From assembly GCA_002437435.1 (NCBI GenBank), contig DJPV01000054.1, positions 1 to 62,652 on the forward strand: DNA of 62,652 bases. Reading direction: 5' to 3'. The stretch's first letter is position 1. Each line of letters opens with the position of its first letter. Positions 36,131 through 45,345 of this stretch are shown in pieces. The position numbers and the translations under genes were made by a program. The DNA comes from Lachnospiraceae bacterium UBA6403 (GTDB taxonomy: Bacteria > Bacillota > Clostridia > Lachnospirales > Lachnospiraceae). The notes beneath the pieces are model-generated. The model saw nothing but the letters and a program-made list of their open reading frames with translations. It had not been told where the DNA came from and did not search any database.

Positions 36131-37399
36131 ATGAGAAAGAAATTACTACTATTTCTGATGACTATTATCCTTGTATCATCAAATATGACCGCATTTGCCG
36201 CGGAAGATACAACGGATGATGTTACAGAAGAAAACAGTGTCTATGCAGACATTGATACAACGAAGTATTATTATAACAGGTTTGACAATGATGCATATAA
36301 AAATGTATACGATCAGTTACAGGAAGCCGCTTCTGCTTTCCATGAATCCAATCAGAACGCAGAGTATCGTGAAAACGGGGAAACGCATTATTATAAAGCA
36401 TTTACGATCAATGTAACCAGCAAAAACTGGGAAGTAATTGGCGCATCCGGTATGCAGAGTGTTGTAAATGCAGTCCTTGCAGATAACCCAATGTACTTCT
36501 GGATGTCACCTGATTTTAACTACAATGCAAAATCCTTAGATGGCGGTTCGGTCTGTTATGAAGTACAGATCATCTGCTATGATGATTATGCAAATGGAAA
36601 TGCCAGAGAGATCGTTCGGAACAATGCAAATATTGTTATCTCCAATTATGCAGATAATTTAGACAAAAATCTTCCTGATTACCAGAAAGAATATCTGATC
36701 CATAATGCGATCATTGATGATACTTATTTTGATACAGAAAGCGAAGCTTCCCATACCGGAGATGCATGGAGCTACAGTGTAGACGGAGTATTTAATTCCA
36801 AACACAAAAGTGCCACTTCATTTGGATATGCCAAAGCTTTCAAATCCGTTATGGATTATCTTGGTGTTAAATGTATCTATGTAGAGGGAAATGTTACGGA
36901 ATCTTCTGACGAAGACAAGAATACGGAAACATATAATTCCCACGCATGGAACATGGTATGTCTGGACGATGGCTGGTACATCGTAGATCTTGCTTATGAC
37001 GACCCTGAAACAACATCAGGTAAAAATGTTTTGATCTATGATTATTTCAATATTACGAGTGATCAGGCAAAAGATCTGACACCGGCATCTGACTGGCTGC
37101 CGGGAATCCCAACCTGCGAAGGAACAATGCACAGTATAGACAGTATCCAGTCAACCCTGGAACAGGAGAATATCTGGCAGGAAGATAATTACAATCTCTT
37201 TGATAAGATTTTGGATCGTTATGGTTTATCCGTTGTTCTGATCAGTATCGGTGTCGTCTTATTATTGTTCATCACCCTGATCAAGCATATCCATAAACGC
37301 CACCAGAAGAGACGTGTGGAAAAGATCAAGAATACAAAGACAATTGCAATCGACCAATCTGAGTTGGACAATGAACTTCGTCGTCCACCATTGTCATAA
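36131..37399 (+). CDS. Exported transglutaminase-like protein with Cys replaced
   Basis: A 422-residue cell-surface protein: signal peptide (about 1-25, ending FAAED), an ectodomain, one C-terminal membrane helix (about 355-375, VVLISIGVVLLLFI) and a basic cytoplasmic tail. The transglutaminase-like core keeps the His (SHAWNMVCLDDGWYIVD) and Asp, but the nucleophile position, normally GxCxGYAxAF, reads SATSFGYAKAF with Ser. It is thus probably a binding or inactive relative. I start at ATG 36131 since GGGGTG stands six bases upstream and the signal peptide then begins normally. Element F follows directly. Confidence 0.75.
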   Translation: MRKKLLLFLMTIILVSSNMTAFAAEDTTDDVTEENSVYADIDTTKYYYNRFDNDAYKNVYDQLQEAASAFHESNQNAEYRENGETHYYKAFTINVTSKNWEVIGASGMQSVVNAVLADNPMYFWMSPDFNYNAKSLDGGSVCYEVQIICYDDYANGNAREIVRNNANIVISNYADNLDKNLPDYQKEYLIHNAIIDDTYFDTESEASHTGDAWSYSVDGVFNSKHKSATSFGYAKAFKSVMDYLGVKCIYVEGNVTESSDEDKNTETYNSHAWNMVCLDDGWYIVDLAYDDPETTSGKNVLIYDYFNITSDQAKDLTPASDWLPGIPTCEGTMHSIDSIQSTLEQENIWQEDNYNLFDKILDRYGLSVVLISIGVVLLLFITLIKHIHKRHQKRRVEKIKNTKTIAIDQSELDNELRRPPLS

Positions 37400-37402
37400 T
37401 AT

Positions 37403-37639
37403 AAAAAAAGATATCAGGAGCGCGGGGCTACAGCCTCAACCAACCTGATAGTATATTGACATTAACGAAAATTTCGTTATGAAATGCATATTGCCGGTAG
37501 ATACGGGTGCATGTTTGAGTCCGAAGGACGAGTTTGCACAAAAGTATTTACCGGCAATACACATTGAATAGAAATTGTAGTACGTCAATATACCATCAGG
37601 CTGGTTGGGGCTGTAGCCCTGTGCTCCTGATATCTTTTT
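37403..37639 (-). repeat. Family 1 stem-loop element, copy F (also terminator)
   Basis: Arms 37403-37460 and 37584-37639 pair over about 56 nt with a few G-U or mismatched positions (blocks AAAAGATATCAGGAGC, GGGCTACAGCC, GTATATTGAC). On the minus strand the core reads TATTGCCGGTAAATAC, GTGCAAACTCG, a GTCC-TTC-GGAC hairpin, AACATGCACCCG and CCGGCAATA. It fills the convergent gap and both arms end in T-runs, so it can terminate both neighbours. Confidence 0.8.
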
Positions 37640-38333
37640 AATTACCTATGATCAGCCATGAAGTCAGGATTCCCAGCAGGCGTTCATCCGGATGTCCTGT
37701 CTCTGTTAAGAAGATCAGTCCGATCCGTTCATGATCTCTTCTGCTTTCTTCATAGTATTTTTTTATGTTGGATACCTTTTCATCATAAGCGACAAATCGG
37801 AAACGTTCTGATGGGTGTTTATCTAATTCGATATACTCCTGTAGATCCCGAAACCGGGTTTTTTCATCGATGTGGCAGTTTATATCACCCAGCAGATAAG
37901 GGAAGATACAGTTATCACTGAAGTCTCCCACCACTCTTTTGTCTTTTAAGATCGGCACATGAGAAATATTTCTGTCATTCATGATCCGAATAACTGGCAT
38001 AACCGGATCATCCAGCGAACGCCATACCAGATTATTAAATGGTACTGCAATATCCATACACCTTACAGGATTTTTGATGCGATCCAGAACCATATCTAAA
38101 AGCTCGATCATCTTCTTTCCCGGCTGTACGGCAAATTCATCATCCAGACGTTGGTTATGCTGTAGCAGATTACGAACCTCACGACAATAATTCAATTCAA
38201 AACGAATATCCTTAAATTCACTTCTCTTTTCCAGCTTTGCAACTGCCGAGCCATCCGGCGGAAGCTTAAATTCATTGATCGCTGCATTCTCAAGTTCTTT
38301 ATATTTGTCTAAAAAAATCTCTGTGTTATCCAT
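37638..38333 (-). CDS. CBS-domain protein with HEPN-like N-terminal part
   Basis: A 231-residue cytoplasmic protein. Residues 1-90 are helical, with ELNYCREVRNLLQHNQRL, similar to helical N-terminal parts (HEPN/RiboL-like RN...H patterns) that accompany CBS modules. Residues about 95-230 form a degenerate CBS pair: CMDIAVPFNNLVWRSL, RNISHVPILKDKRVVGDFSD and GLIFLTETGHPDERLLGILTSWLI. CBS pairs usually bind adenine nucleotides. Single gene, weak GAAGGGA ribosome site. Function unknown. Confidence 0.65.
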   Translation of the reverse strand: MDNTEIFLDKYKELENAAINEFKLPPDGSAVAKLEKRSEFKDIRFELNYCREVRNLLQHNQRLDDEFAVQPGKKMIELLDMVLDRIKNPVRCMDIAVPFNNLVWRSLDDPVMPVIRIMNDRNISHVPILKDKRVVGDFSDNCIFPYLLGDINCHIDEKTRFRDLQEYIELDKHPSERFRFVAYDEKVSNIKKYYEESRRDHERIGLIFLTETGHPDERLLGILTSWLIIGN

Positions 38334-38380
38334 ACGTTATCCCTTCAAAAGAATACTATAGCTATCTTTGTCATTAAAAA

Positions 38381-39289
38381 TTATTCCTGTATATTATAAT
38401 TAAAGTAGGAATAACCGCCTATCTCCATCCATGTGCCACTATTCTGGATTGACTGAATCAGATCCTTGTCTGCATCTATTCTGTCACAGCTGTTATCCGT
38501 ACCCACTTCATATACATTATCACTTCCTATCAATACATAAGCAGTGTCATCATCTTTTGACATATAATATACACCGCCTTCGGACACGGCACTGCTATAT
38601 TCCCGGTTATATTCCCTTACTGCCAATGCCACAGCTTTCTGATTATCTGTAAAATCAAATACTCCGATCGTGATCGTCCTGGATGCTGAATTATTTCCCC
38701 AGTCAATCACACGGAGAGTATAATCCGTATATCCGCCTTCACTGGTATCTATCTCCTGATCGATCGTAAGTTTGTCTGCCAGATTTGGTTCAGAATCATT
38801 TACATCATAATATTTCAGTAGATCGACCGATTCTCCTTTGAGCACACCAAGTTTCTCAGGTCCTGTTATTTCAGGAAAATCATGATCCACTACCTCTATC
38901 GTAACTGTATTGTGCTTCTTTAACTTGCCGCATCTTACTGTATATTTCACTTTATAAGGGCCTACCTTATCCGGCTGGAAATCAGTTTCATCACATTCTA
39001 TTGTCGCTTTGTCATTCACCGGCTGCACATAGTTCTTGATGTCAAATGGTGTTCCAAGTGTATATTCGCTGTCTGTCTTTGTTACCTTCATATAACGGTT
39101 CTGCATGATCTTACTGACTGCAATTACCAGAATGATTCCGACAATTACTGCCATTATCAATATAAATTGATTTGGCGTCATACCTCTCCGCCTTTTTCTA
39201 CCCGTGGATGGACGCCTGCCGTTTTTTGTATTATTTACTTTCTTCTTTCCTGCTGCATTTGAAACTCGCTTTTTTTCTCCCATTACCAT
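38381..39289 (-). CDS. Membrane-anchored protein with Ig-like (DUF5011-type) domains
   Basis: A 302-residue protein. The first 38 residues are very basic (KKKVNNTKNGRRPSTGRKRRRG), then one membrane helix (about 40-62, FILIMAVIVGIILVIAV) and an outer part with two Ig-like modules: YTLGTPFDIKNYV...VKYTVRCGKLKKHNTVTIEVVD and FPEITGPEKLGVLKGESV...DYTLRVIDWGNNSASRTITI. The last 80 residues (VREYNREYSSAVSEGGVYY, MEIGGYSYFNY) are of no known family. Type II anchor, signal not cleaved. It probably sits in or on the wall. Confidence 0.75.
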   Translation of the reverse strand: MVMGEKKRVSNAAGKKKVNNTKNGRRPSTGRKRRRGMTPNQFILIMAVIVGIILVIAVSKIMQNRYMKVTKTDSEYTLGTPFDIKNYVQPVNDKATIECDETDFQPDKVGPYKVKYTVRCGKLKKHNTVTIEVVDHDFPEITGPEKLGVLKGESVDLLKYYDVNDSEPNLADKLTIDQEIDTSEGGYTDYTLRVIDWGNNSASRTITIGVFDFTDNQKAVALAVREYNREYSSAVSEGGVYYMSKDDDTAYVLIGSDNVYEVGTDNSCDRIDADKDLIQSIQNSGTWMEIGGYSYFNYNIQE

Positions 39290-39482
39290 GCCGTTCCTTT
39301 TCTTTTATACATCAATACCCCTTTTTTCATGTACGCCCTCCGTTTTATGTCCTCTCCATTTTTGTAACCATACTAATTATACCAAAGCATATGCTGCCTT
39401 GCTACAATTATTTCATTGCATTCTCTATAAAAAAATGCGATAATGACTTTTAGTATTATCCTATTCACAGGAGGAAATTGAA

Positions 39483-40841
39483 ATGTCAATTAATAATATC
39501 GGCCCTTTCACAAAGAGCCATCTGGATATGTGTATCAAGAACAACAGTATCGATGACGCCTTATATGAAAAATATGGTGTAAAACGTAGTCTTCGTGATT
39601 TAAATGGTATCGGTATCAATGCCGGAATCACAAATATATCTCTCAGCAAATCATTTACAACAGACGAAAATGGTAATCGTATTCCATGTGCCGGAGAGCT
39701 GTATTATCGTGGCTATGAAATTCATGATCTGATCAAAGGTTTTTTCCTTGATAATCGTTTTGGTTTTGAAGAATGTACTTATCTTCTGTTATTTGGCGTT
39801 CTGCCGGATGAAAAGGAGCTTCAGAGCTTCAAGCAGGTGTTAAATATCAGTTATGACCTGCCACATCATTTCATCCAGGATGTAATCATGAAAAGCCCTA
39901 CCGCCGATATTATTGCAAATATGACAAAAAGTACACTCGCTCTTGGTTCGTATGATAAGAAGATGGGGGATAACTCTCTGGAAAATGTATTACAGCAGTG
40001 TATTCAGCTGATCAGTATGTTCCCTCGTCTGGCCGTTTATTCCTATCAGGGTTACCGCCACTACGAACTTGGCAAGAGTTGTTATATCCACAAGCCGTTT
40101 CCTGAATTATCCTTTGCAGAAAATATCTTAAGTACCCTGCGTTCCAACCGGAAATACACCCGTCTGGAAGCCCGTGTACTGGATCTTGCACTGGTGCTTC
40201 ATATGGAACATGGTGGCGGAAGTAACTCAACCTTTACAACCCGTGTTGTAACCTCTTCCGGTTCTGATACATATGCAACTATAGCTGCTGCTCTCTGTTC
40301 TTTAAAAGGCCCTTTAAATGGGGGCGGTGATTATCAGGTTATGGGTATGATGAAGAATATTCGTGATAATGTATCTGATATCACGGATGAGGAAGAAGTT
40401 GGCGAATATATCCGTAAGATCGTCAACCGGGAAGCATATGACAAGACCGGTATCGTATATGGTATGGGACATCCATTTTATTCTATATCCGATCCCCGTG
40501 CTCTGGAATTCAAGAAATATGTAAAGCTTCTGGCAACTGAAAAGGGTATGGATGAAGAATATGCCCTTTATGAGATGATCGAGCGCATCGCACCTAAGAT
40601 CATTGCTGAAGAACGCAAGATCTATAAAGGTGTTTGTATCAATATTGATTATTACAGCGGACTTCTCTACAAGATGTTAAAGATCCCTGCTGAAATGTTT
40701 ACTCCGTTATTTGCGATCGCACGAGTGGTCGGCTGGAGCGCACACCGCATGGAGGAGCTTGTAAATTCCTACAAGATCATCCGTCCTGCCTATACCAGCA
40801 TTGCAAAGATCAAAGAGTATGTTCCTATTAATGAGCGATAA
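39483..40841 (+). CDS. gltA: Citrate synthase
   Basis: A 452-residue enzyme condensing acetyl-CoA and oxaloacetate. Catalytic regions are present: LHMEHGGGSNSTFTTRVV (His), GMGHPFYSISDPRA (His) and the substrate-binding FARVVGWSAHRME-like IARVVGWSAHRMEE (Arg). An N-terminal extension of about 60 residues is usual in clostridial forms. AGGAGG precedes the ATG. No aconitase or isocitrate dehydrogenase gene is adjacent, so it probably supplies 2-oxoglutarate for glutamate. Element G follows 25 bp after the stop. Confidence 0.93.
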   Translation: MSINNIGPFTKSHLDMCIKNNSIDDALYEKYGVKRSLRDLNGIGINAGITNISLSKSFTTDENGNRIPCAGELYYRGYEIHDLIKGFFLDNRFGFEECTYLLLFGVLPDEKELQSFKQVLNISYDLPHHFIQDVIMKSPTADIIANMTKSTLALGSYDKKMGDNSLENVLQQCIQLISMFPRLAVYSYQGYRHYELGKSCYIHKPFPELSFAENILSTLRSNRKYTRLEARVLDLALVLHMEHGGGSNSTFTTRVVTSSGSDTYATIAAALCSLKGPLNGGGDYQVMGMMKNIRDNVSDITDEEEVGEYIRKIVNREAYDKTGIVYGMGHPFYSISDPRALEFKKYVKLLATEKGMDEEYALYEMIERIAPKIIAEERKIYKGVCINIDYYSGLLYKMLKIPAEMFTPLFAIARVVGWSAHRMEELVNSYKIIRPAYTSIAKIKEYVPINER

Positions 40842-40866
40842 ATTTTTGGCACAGCAAATAATGCCT

Positions 40867-41045
40867 ACAATAGAATAAGCCCCCTGCTATGACACGTTGC
40901 GGTTTCCATGAATTGCATATACCTGATTCGCAAATGTTCTCGTGCAAACTCGCCTGACGGCTCAAACATGCACCCACATTTGCTGGTATCTGCAATCCAT
41001 CACGAAATCCTCACTGATGTCATAGCAGGGGGCTTATTCTATTGT
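40867..41045 (+). repeat. Family 1 stem-loop element, copy G
   Basis: Perfect 26-bp arms (40867-40892 and 41020-41045, with AAGCCCCCTGCTATGA) are followed inside by a TGCATATACC/GGTATCTGCA helix. The core reads GATTCGCAAATG, GTGCAAACTCG, CC-TGAC-GG, CTCAAACATGCACCCA and CATTTGCTGG, as in copies A, B and F. It lies between convergent genes. Confidence 0.8.
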
Positions 41046-41085
41046 GAGCATATATACTCTGTGACAACATATATCTCTGCACAGG

Positions 41086-41126
41086 AATATTTGCGAATCA
41101 GATATATGCAGTTTATAGAAATCACA
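41086..41126 (-). repeat. Partial inverted fragment of element G
   Basis: AATATTTGCGAATCAGATAT, then ATGCAGTTTATAGAAATCACA, is close to the reverse complement of 40900-40940 in element G. It could pair with that stretch as an alternative fold or be the remnant of a second copy. Confidence 0.5.
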
Positions 41127-41185
41127 GCGAGTCATTGTACAGGGCTTCTATTTGTCATAGCGCCTGCGCAAACTTTTATTGTTTT

Positions 41186-42148
41186 CTACCACTCAAGCAC
41201 GATTGCGCCATAGGTTAAGCCAGCGCCAAATGCTGACATTGCAACCTTGTCGCCACGTTTTAAGCCGCCATCACGCACTAAACTGTCTAGCATGACAGGT
41301 ACACTGGCAGCACTCATATTTCCGGTATATCCAAGTGTCATCGGGAACTTCTCGATCGGAGTCTTCAAACGCTTTGCTACTGATTCGATGATACGGACAT
41401 TTGCCTGATGAAGGACAAAATAATCAATATCTTCGGCTGTCATACCTGCCTTTTCCAAAGCTTCGATCAGGCACCTCGGGCACTGTCTGACAGCGAATTT
41501 GTATACTTCCTGTCCATCCATATGAAGGTAATCATGTTCGATCTCATCTTCCGTAAATATATTGTGTGTACGTCTGCTCTCACAGTTCAAAACCATTCCC
41601 TTCTTACCGATAGAACCTTGTACTACACTGATAATTCCCTTATCAGATTCTTCCAGATACGCCGCACCTGCACCATCACCAAACAGCACACAGGTTCCAC
41701 GGTCGTTCCAGTCGAGGATCTTGGATAATGTTTCCGCTCCAATTACCAGAGCATTCTTAACAAATCCTGTCTCGATGTACATTTTTGCTACATTGAGTGC
41801 AAATACAAATCCTGAACATGCAGCATTTACATCAAATGCAATAGCATTGTCTGCGCCAAGTTCCGCCTGAACCTGACATGCGGCACTCGGTGTATAATAA
41901 TCCGGTGTTACTGTTGCAAGCACGATCAGTTCTACATCAATTGCTTCTTTTCCCGCCATCTCCAATGCTTTCTTTGCAGCCTCTGCTGCCATTCCAGCAG
42001 TTGTTTCATGTACTGCGATTCTTCTATTCTTAATTCCGGTACGGCTGGAGATCCACTCGTCCGAAGTATCTACATATTTCTCAAGGTCTGTATTCGACAC
42101 ATTTTTCTCCGGCAAAAAACTTCCGATTCCCATTATTCTGATTGGCAT
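41186..42148 (-). CDS. fabH: 3-oxoacyl-ACP synthase III
   Basis: A 320-residue condensing enzyme that starts fatty acid synthesis by joining acetyl-CoA or a branched acyl-CoA to malonyl-ACP. The triad is intact: Cys in DVNAACSGFVFA, His in LHQANVRI and Asn in GYTGNMSAASVP. The C-terminal SAFGAGLTYGAIVLEW is typical. AAAGGGG precedes the ATG. It stands alone, away from a fab cluster, and has an array of 33-bp-spaced repeats upstream (42260-42339). A role with a special ACP cannot be excluded. Confidence 0.93.
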   Translation of the reverse strand: MPIRIMGIGSFLPEKNVSNTDLEKYVDTSDEWISSRTGIKNRRIAVHETTAGMAAEAAKKALEMAGKEAIDVELIVLATVTPDYYTPSAACQVQAELGADNAIAFDVNAACSGFVFALNVAKMYIETGFVKNALVIGAETLSKILDWNDRGTCVLFGDGAGAAYLEESDKGIISVVQGSIGKKGMVLNCESRRTHNIFTEDEIEHDYLHMDGQEVYKFAVRQCPRCLIEALEKAGMTAEDIDYFVLHQANVRIIESVAKRLKTPIEKFPMTLGYTGNMSAASVPVMLDSLVRDGGLKRGDKVAMSAFGAGLTYGAIVLEW

Positions 42149-42259
42149 AGGTTTTCCCCTTTGTGTTTTATAGTTGCGCCGTGTTCCAGCGCAATGCTAG
42201 TATAACATACATTATTATTTCCAGCAATTTCCTTGTACATTTTATACGCAAATTACCTC

Positions 42260-42339
42260 TGTAACATTTTTCCACATTTTCGGCATCCATTTTGTAACAT
42301 TTTTCCGTGTTTTTTGCTGTCTATCTGTAACAATTTTCC
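42260..42339. repeat. Three 14-nt repeats phased at 33 bp
   Basis: TGTAACATTTTTCC occurs at 42260-42273 and 42293-42306, and with one change (TGTAACAATTTTCC) at 42326-42339. Spacing is exactly 33 bp both times, about three helix turns. The 19-nt intervals are loosely similar (TTTTCGGCATCCAT, TTTTTTGCTGTCTAT). It lies upstream of fabH. Confidence 0.65.
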
Positions 42340-42428
42340 TATTTTAAGAAAAATAGCTTGTTTTGATACATTCCAGCTCCTGCAACGATTGCTTGTGATA
42401 TCTTTCCTGTACGCTGCAAAAACTAAAA

Positions 42429-42472
42429 AGGGCTGCTGCTCTACGAATGATTCTCCGTAAAGCAACAGCCCC
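42429..42472 (-). terminator. Terminator of hsp20
   Basis: GGGCTGTTGC and GCAGCAGCCC (minus strand) pair, with TTTACGG/CGTAGAG inside, followed by TTTTTAG. It is 86 bp past the hsp20 stop. Confidence 0.8.
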
Positions 42473-42557
42473 ATTTATAATTATTCATATCTGACATTTC
42501 TATCAGAAGGAAACAAAATGATTATCTTTGATAATTTCCATTCGGGAAGTAAAGTAA

Positions 42558-42998
42558 TTATCCTTCAATTGAGATATATTTACTTTCCTCAACCTTTGGC
42601 TTCTCTTCTTTCTTTGGTACGCTGATCTTTAAAACGCCATCTTCAAACTTAGCTTTGACGTCTTCCTTTTCAACTGCCTTACCAACATAGAAGCTACGGC
42701 TGCAAGAACCACAATATCTTTCACGACGGACATATTTACCTTTCTTATCCTCATCGTCTGTCTCTTTCTTCATTGTACCTGTGATGGTCAGGTAACCATC
42801 CTTCAGTTCTGCCTTTACATCTTCCTTCTTGTAACCAGGCATATCAATATCTACTTCAAATGAACCTTCGGTCTCTTTTACATCTGTCTTCATAACATTT
42901 GCAGGCTGTGTATAGCCTGTTGTTACTTTATAAGGACGTGCAAAACCATCAAAAAAGTCATCAAATAAATTTTCTCCAAAAATACTAGGCATCAACAT
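42558..42998 (-). CDS. Small heat-shock protein, Hsp20/alpha-crystallin family
   Basis: A 146-residue ATP-independent chaperone that holds unfolding proteins. The alpha-crystallin domain (about 35-135) has FEVDIDMPGYKKEDVKAEL, GYLTITGTMKKE, FYVGKAVEKEDVKAKFEDGVL and the closing KISVPKKEEK. The N-terminal MPSIFGENLFDDFFDGF is typical of clostridial Hsp18. GGAGG precedes the ATG. A sigma-A-type promoter overlapped by a perfect CIRCE site lies about 140-180 bp upstream, so repression by HrcA is expected. Confidence 0.95.
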   Translation of the reverse strand: MLMPSIFGENLFDDFFDGFARPYKVTTGYTQPANVMKTDVKETEGSFEVDIDMPGYKKEDVKAELKDGYLTITGTMKKETDDEDKKGKYVRRERYCGSCSRSFYVGKAVEKEDVKAKFEDGVLKISVPKKEEKPKVEESKYISIEG

Positions 42999-43136
42999 AA
43001 GTCATTCCTCCATTCAAATACATACATTTTATTCTTTTGTGTTCTGACCATTATCAGAACACGTAATTGTTATTTTTCTGGAACTCTGAAACCTCCATCA
43101 GTCTCTATCTGATGTTCTCTCCTTCGTTCTGATTAT

Positions 43137-43165
43137 GTTATACCACTTATATTAGCACTCGTCAA
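43137..43165 (-). promoter_or_regulatory. hsp20 promoter
   Basis: On the minus strand TTGACG (43160-43165) and TATAAC (43137-43142) are 17 bp apart. The -35 box lies inside the CIRCE site. The transcript would carry a leader of about 130 nt. Confidence 0.75.
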
Positions 43166-43178
43166 TAGTGAGTGCTAA
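43152..43178. promoter_or_regulatory. CIRCE element (HrcA operator)
   Basis: TTAGCACTC (43152-43160), nine bases, then GAGTGCTAA (43170-43178): an exact match to the CIRCE consensus. It overlaps the -35 box and part of the spacer of the hsp20 promoter, so bound HrcA would block RNA polymerase. Confidence 0.95.
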
Positions 43179-43221
43179 TAATTTTTGTGAAAAATCTGTG
43201 AACTCCTTCTTTTCCTCCTAA

Positions 43222-45126
43222 TTAACCCCTCACAAACGGTATCAGTGTGAAATCAAACCGGAACTCATTTTCACAGAACCTGTATTCATCCAGAACAACC
43301 GGGCCACAACTGTTCGAACCGATTCCGTTCTGTGCATAATCAATACAAGAGCACCGTACTGTCGGCTTCCGTAAGCTCATAATTGTGCTTTGCCTGCGTA
43401 AGCACTTCCTGAGTATAATAAGAGGCATTAAATGAAAATGTATGTTCTGCTGCAACAGCCATTCCATAACGCAGATTTGACAGTTCCACATAATCACAAT
43501 CATAGTGGCTTCCATTCTCCTGCGGCATGATATAGTCCTCATGAAGCTCCTGTACAGAACTTCTGAACAAGCCGTGGCTGGCAGCCCTGTGCTTGTCACG
43601 GTAGCTTTCCTGTGTCCCCATGCCATAATAAGCAGCCTCAGAAAGCTTCTTATCCAGAAACATTCTTATACCAAATCTTGGAAGATCCGGGATTTCCTCA
43701 TCTTTTACTGCTGTTATTCCCGCAGTAATTCCGCCTGCACCATCTATTTTCCACATGATCTCTAGATCGATCAGCTTTTGAACGGTTGGAGCTACCACAC
43801 CTGCATGACACATGATCATTACCCCGAATTTGTTCTGAAGGATCTGTTCACTATATGCTCTTGTGTATGCCTCATCATAATGCGCCTTCTTCCATCTTTA
43901 TTCTCAAGCAGAAGTTCATCAAAACCCAATACATGACCCGCAGGAACTAACGGAAGCTCTTTCTTTAACTGATAAGAGAGTTTCAAATATACCCTGCCTG
44001 TCGCAGGAACATCAATATCAAGCCCCACGGTGCAATCACTGTGAGGAGCAGCCGAAGCACCCTCGACCTTGCCCTTCTGAACACTCAGCCCATCCTGAGT
44101 TACCTCATAACAGATATCCACCAAATCCTGAATATCATCAAAATCTATATAGTTATGGAGGGTAAGCGTTCCGCTCTCCTGATCAAATGACTGAACTCTG
44201 ACCGGGCGGTAGACATTTTTGTATTCGAGCAGTCCGGATTGTCTGCAATCTTCTCATTCCACTTTTTGAACCGGTTATAGTCAGTATCCACTTTGCGATA
44301 TAACATTATATGGGCCATGTGCCTCTATATCCGCCTCGTCACATACCAAAAATCCATACTTGTCACACATCTGATAAAAATACGGTGCATTTGGATAATG
44401 GCCGGAACGGATCGCATTGAAGTTGTGCTGTTTCATAAGGGTAAGATCCTTTTTTATCTTCTCCACATCCACTGTAAAGCCGGTTACCGGATCAGAATCG
44501 TGCCGGTTGACTCCACGGAATTTGATCTTCTGGCCATTGAAATAAATAAATTTATCTTTTATCTCTATCGTTCTGACAGCGATATAATCAGCGATCGTAT
44601 TTTCTCCCTCTTTTAAAATGTCTGTCACATCAAACTCACTGGTCATATGGGATACCTGACTGTATCCGACATATGCCCCATTTATCCACACATAGAAGCA
44701 GCTATCCACCCCTTCAAAATTCAAAAATGCCTTTGCTGCATCCACATCCTTTGCATAAGAAAAGGTATGCACATAAGCTCCACACGGTATATCCTGTGGG
44801 ACATATGGTGGGTCAAATGGAAATGGATAGCGGATATTTGTATACTGATGTGTGTCATATCCTGCCATCTGCCAAACACCCGGAACCTCAATCTCGTCAA
44901 ATGCTCCGGTGTCATATCCCACTTCATAAAAAGCATCCTTCACATCATAAATGCTTTTAAAATATTGGAATTTTCATTTTCCATTTAATAACTGTAACCG
45001 GCCTGACTGTTCTCTGTGCTCAACCAGATCATCCATCCTGCAGGAAGCCGGTACATAATATGCCCTTGCAGGCTGTGTATTTTCATGTAATACATTCAAA
45101 TTCTCATAATAACGCGGCACTATCAT
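43222..45126 (-). pseudogene. lacZ: Beta-galactosidase (LacZ, GH2) pseudogene
   Basis: The start is intact: GAGGGTG before ATG 45126, then MIVPRYYENLNVLHENT. Codon 51, the conserved Trp in LNGxWxF, is TGA (44974-44976). The same frame continues with VPGVWQMAGYDTHQYTN, CFYVWINGAYVGYSQ, FRGVNRHDSDP and RSGHYPNAPYFYQMCD up to a stop at 44281. Later pieces, in two further frames, include FGIRMFLDKKLSEAAYYGMG and QNGIGSNSCGPV at the natural end. About a third of the usual length, including the catalytic Glu regions, is missing. So there is one nonsense codon, at least two frame changes and a deletion. Confidence 0.9.
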
Positions 45127-45345
45127 AAGTCACCCTCCATTATATGTACTTTTTTGTTTTCGACTGTTCTTATGTCTCTGATATTATTTGCAAATATTAT
45201 CCTATTGTTTCGTTTTGTCTGTATTTATCATACATTTTAACTGCATTTCTATCTATGAACTGGAATGGACGGAATATGGATAAAATGATACAATAGTAAT
45301 AAATTATCTTATATTACAGTGCTGCATATAAAGGAGCTCTTCATC

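Larger units (their letters stand above)
40842..41185. other. 344-bp convergent gap with element G and a partial copy
   Basis: The gap between gltA and fabH holds stem-loop element G (40867-41045) and an inverted fragment of it (41086-41126). No gene was seen. Confidence 0.6.
42149..42557. other. 409-bp gap: phased repeats and hsp20 terminator
   Basis: On the fabH side is the array of TGTAACATTTTTCC repeats (42260-42339); on the hsp20 side the hsp20 terminator (42429-42472). No gene was seen. Confidence 0.55.

Noticed and set aside
15360..41045. Stem-loops as ordinary terminators only
   Set aside because: Several copies can terminate, but shared cores on either strand and the copy in a divergent promoter gap are not explained by termination alone.
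42260..42339. A short CRISPR-like array
   Set aside because: Only three 14-nt repeats, no conserved spacer length with unique spacers, the intervals resemble one another and there are no cas genes.
43340..44943. Separate small genes in the lacZ region
   Set aside because: The pieces line up in order with one LacZ protein and are fragments of a single broken gene.
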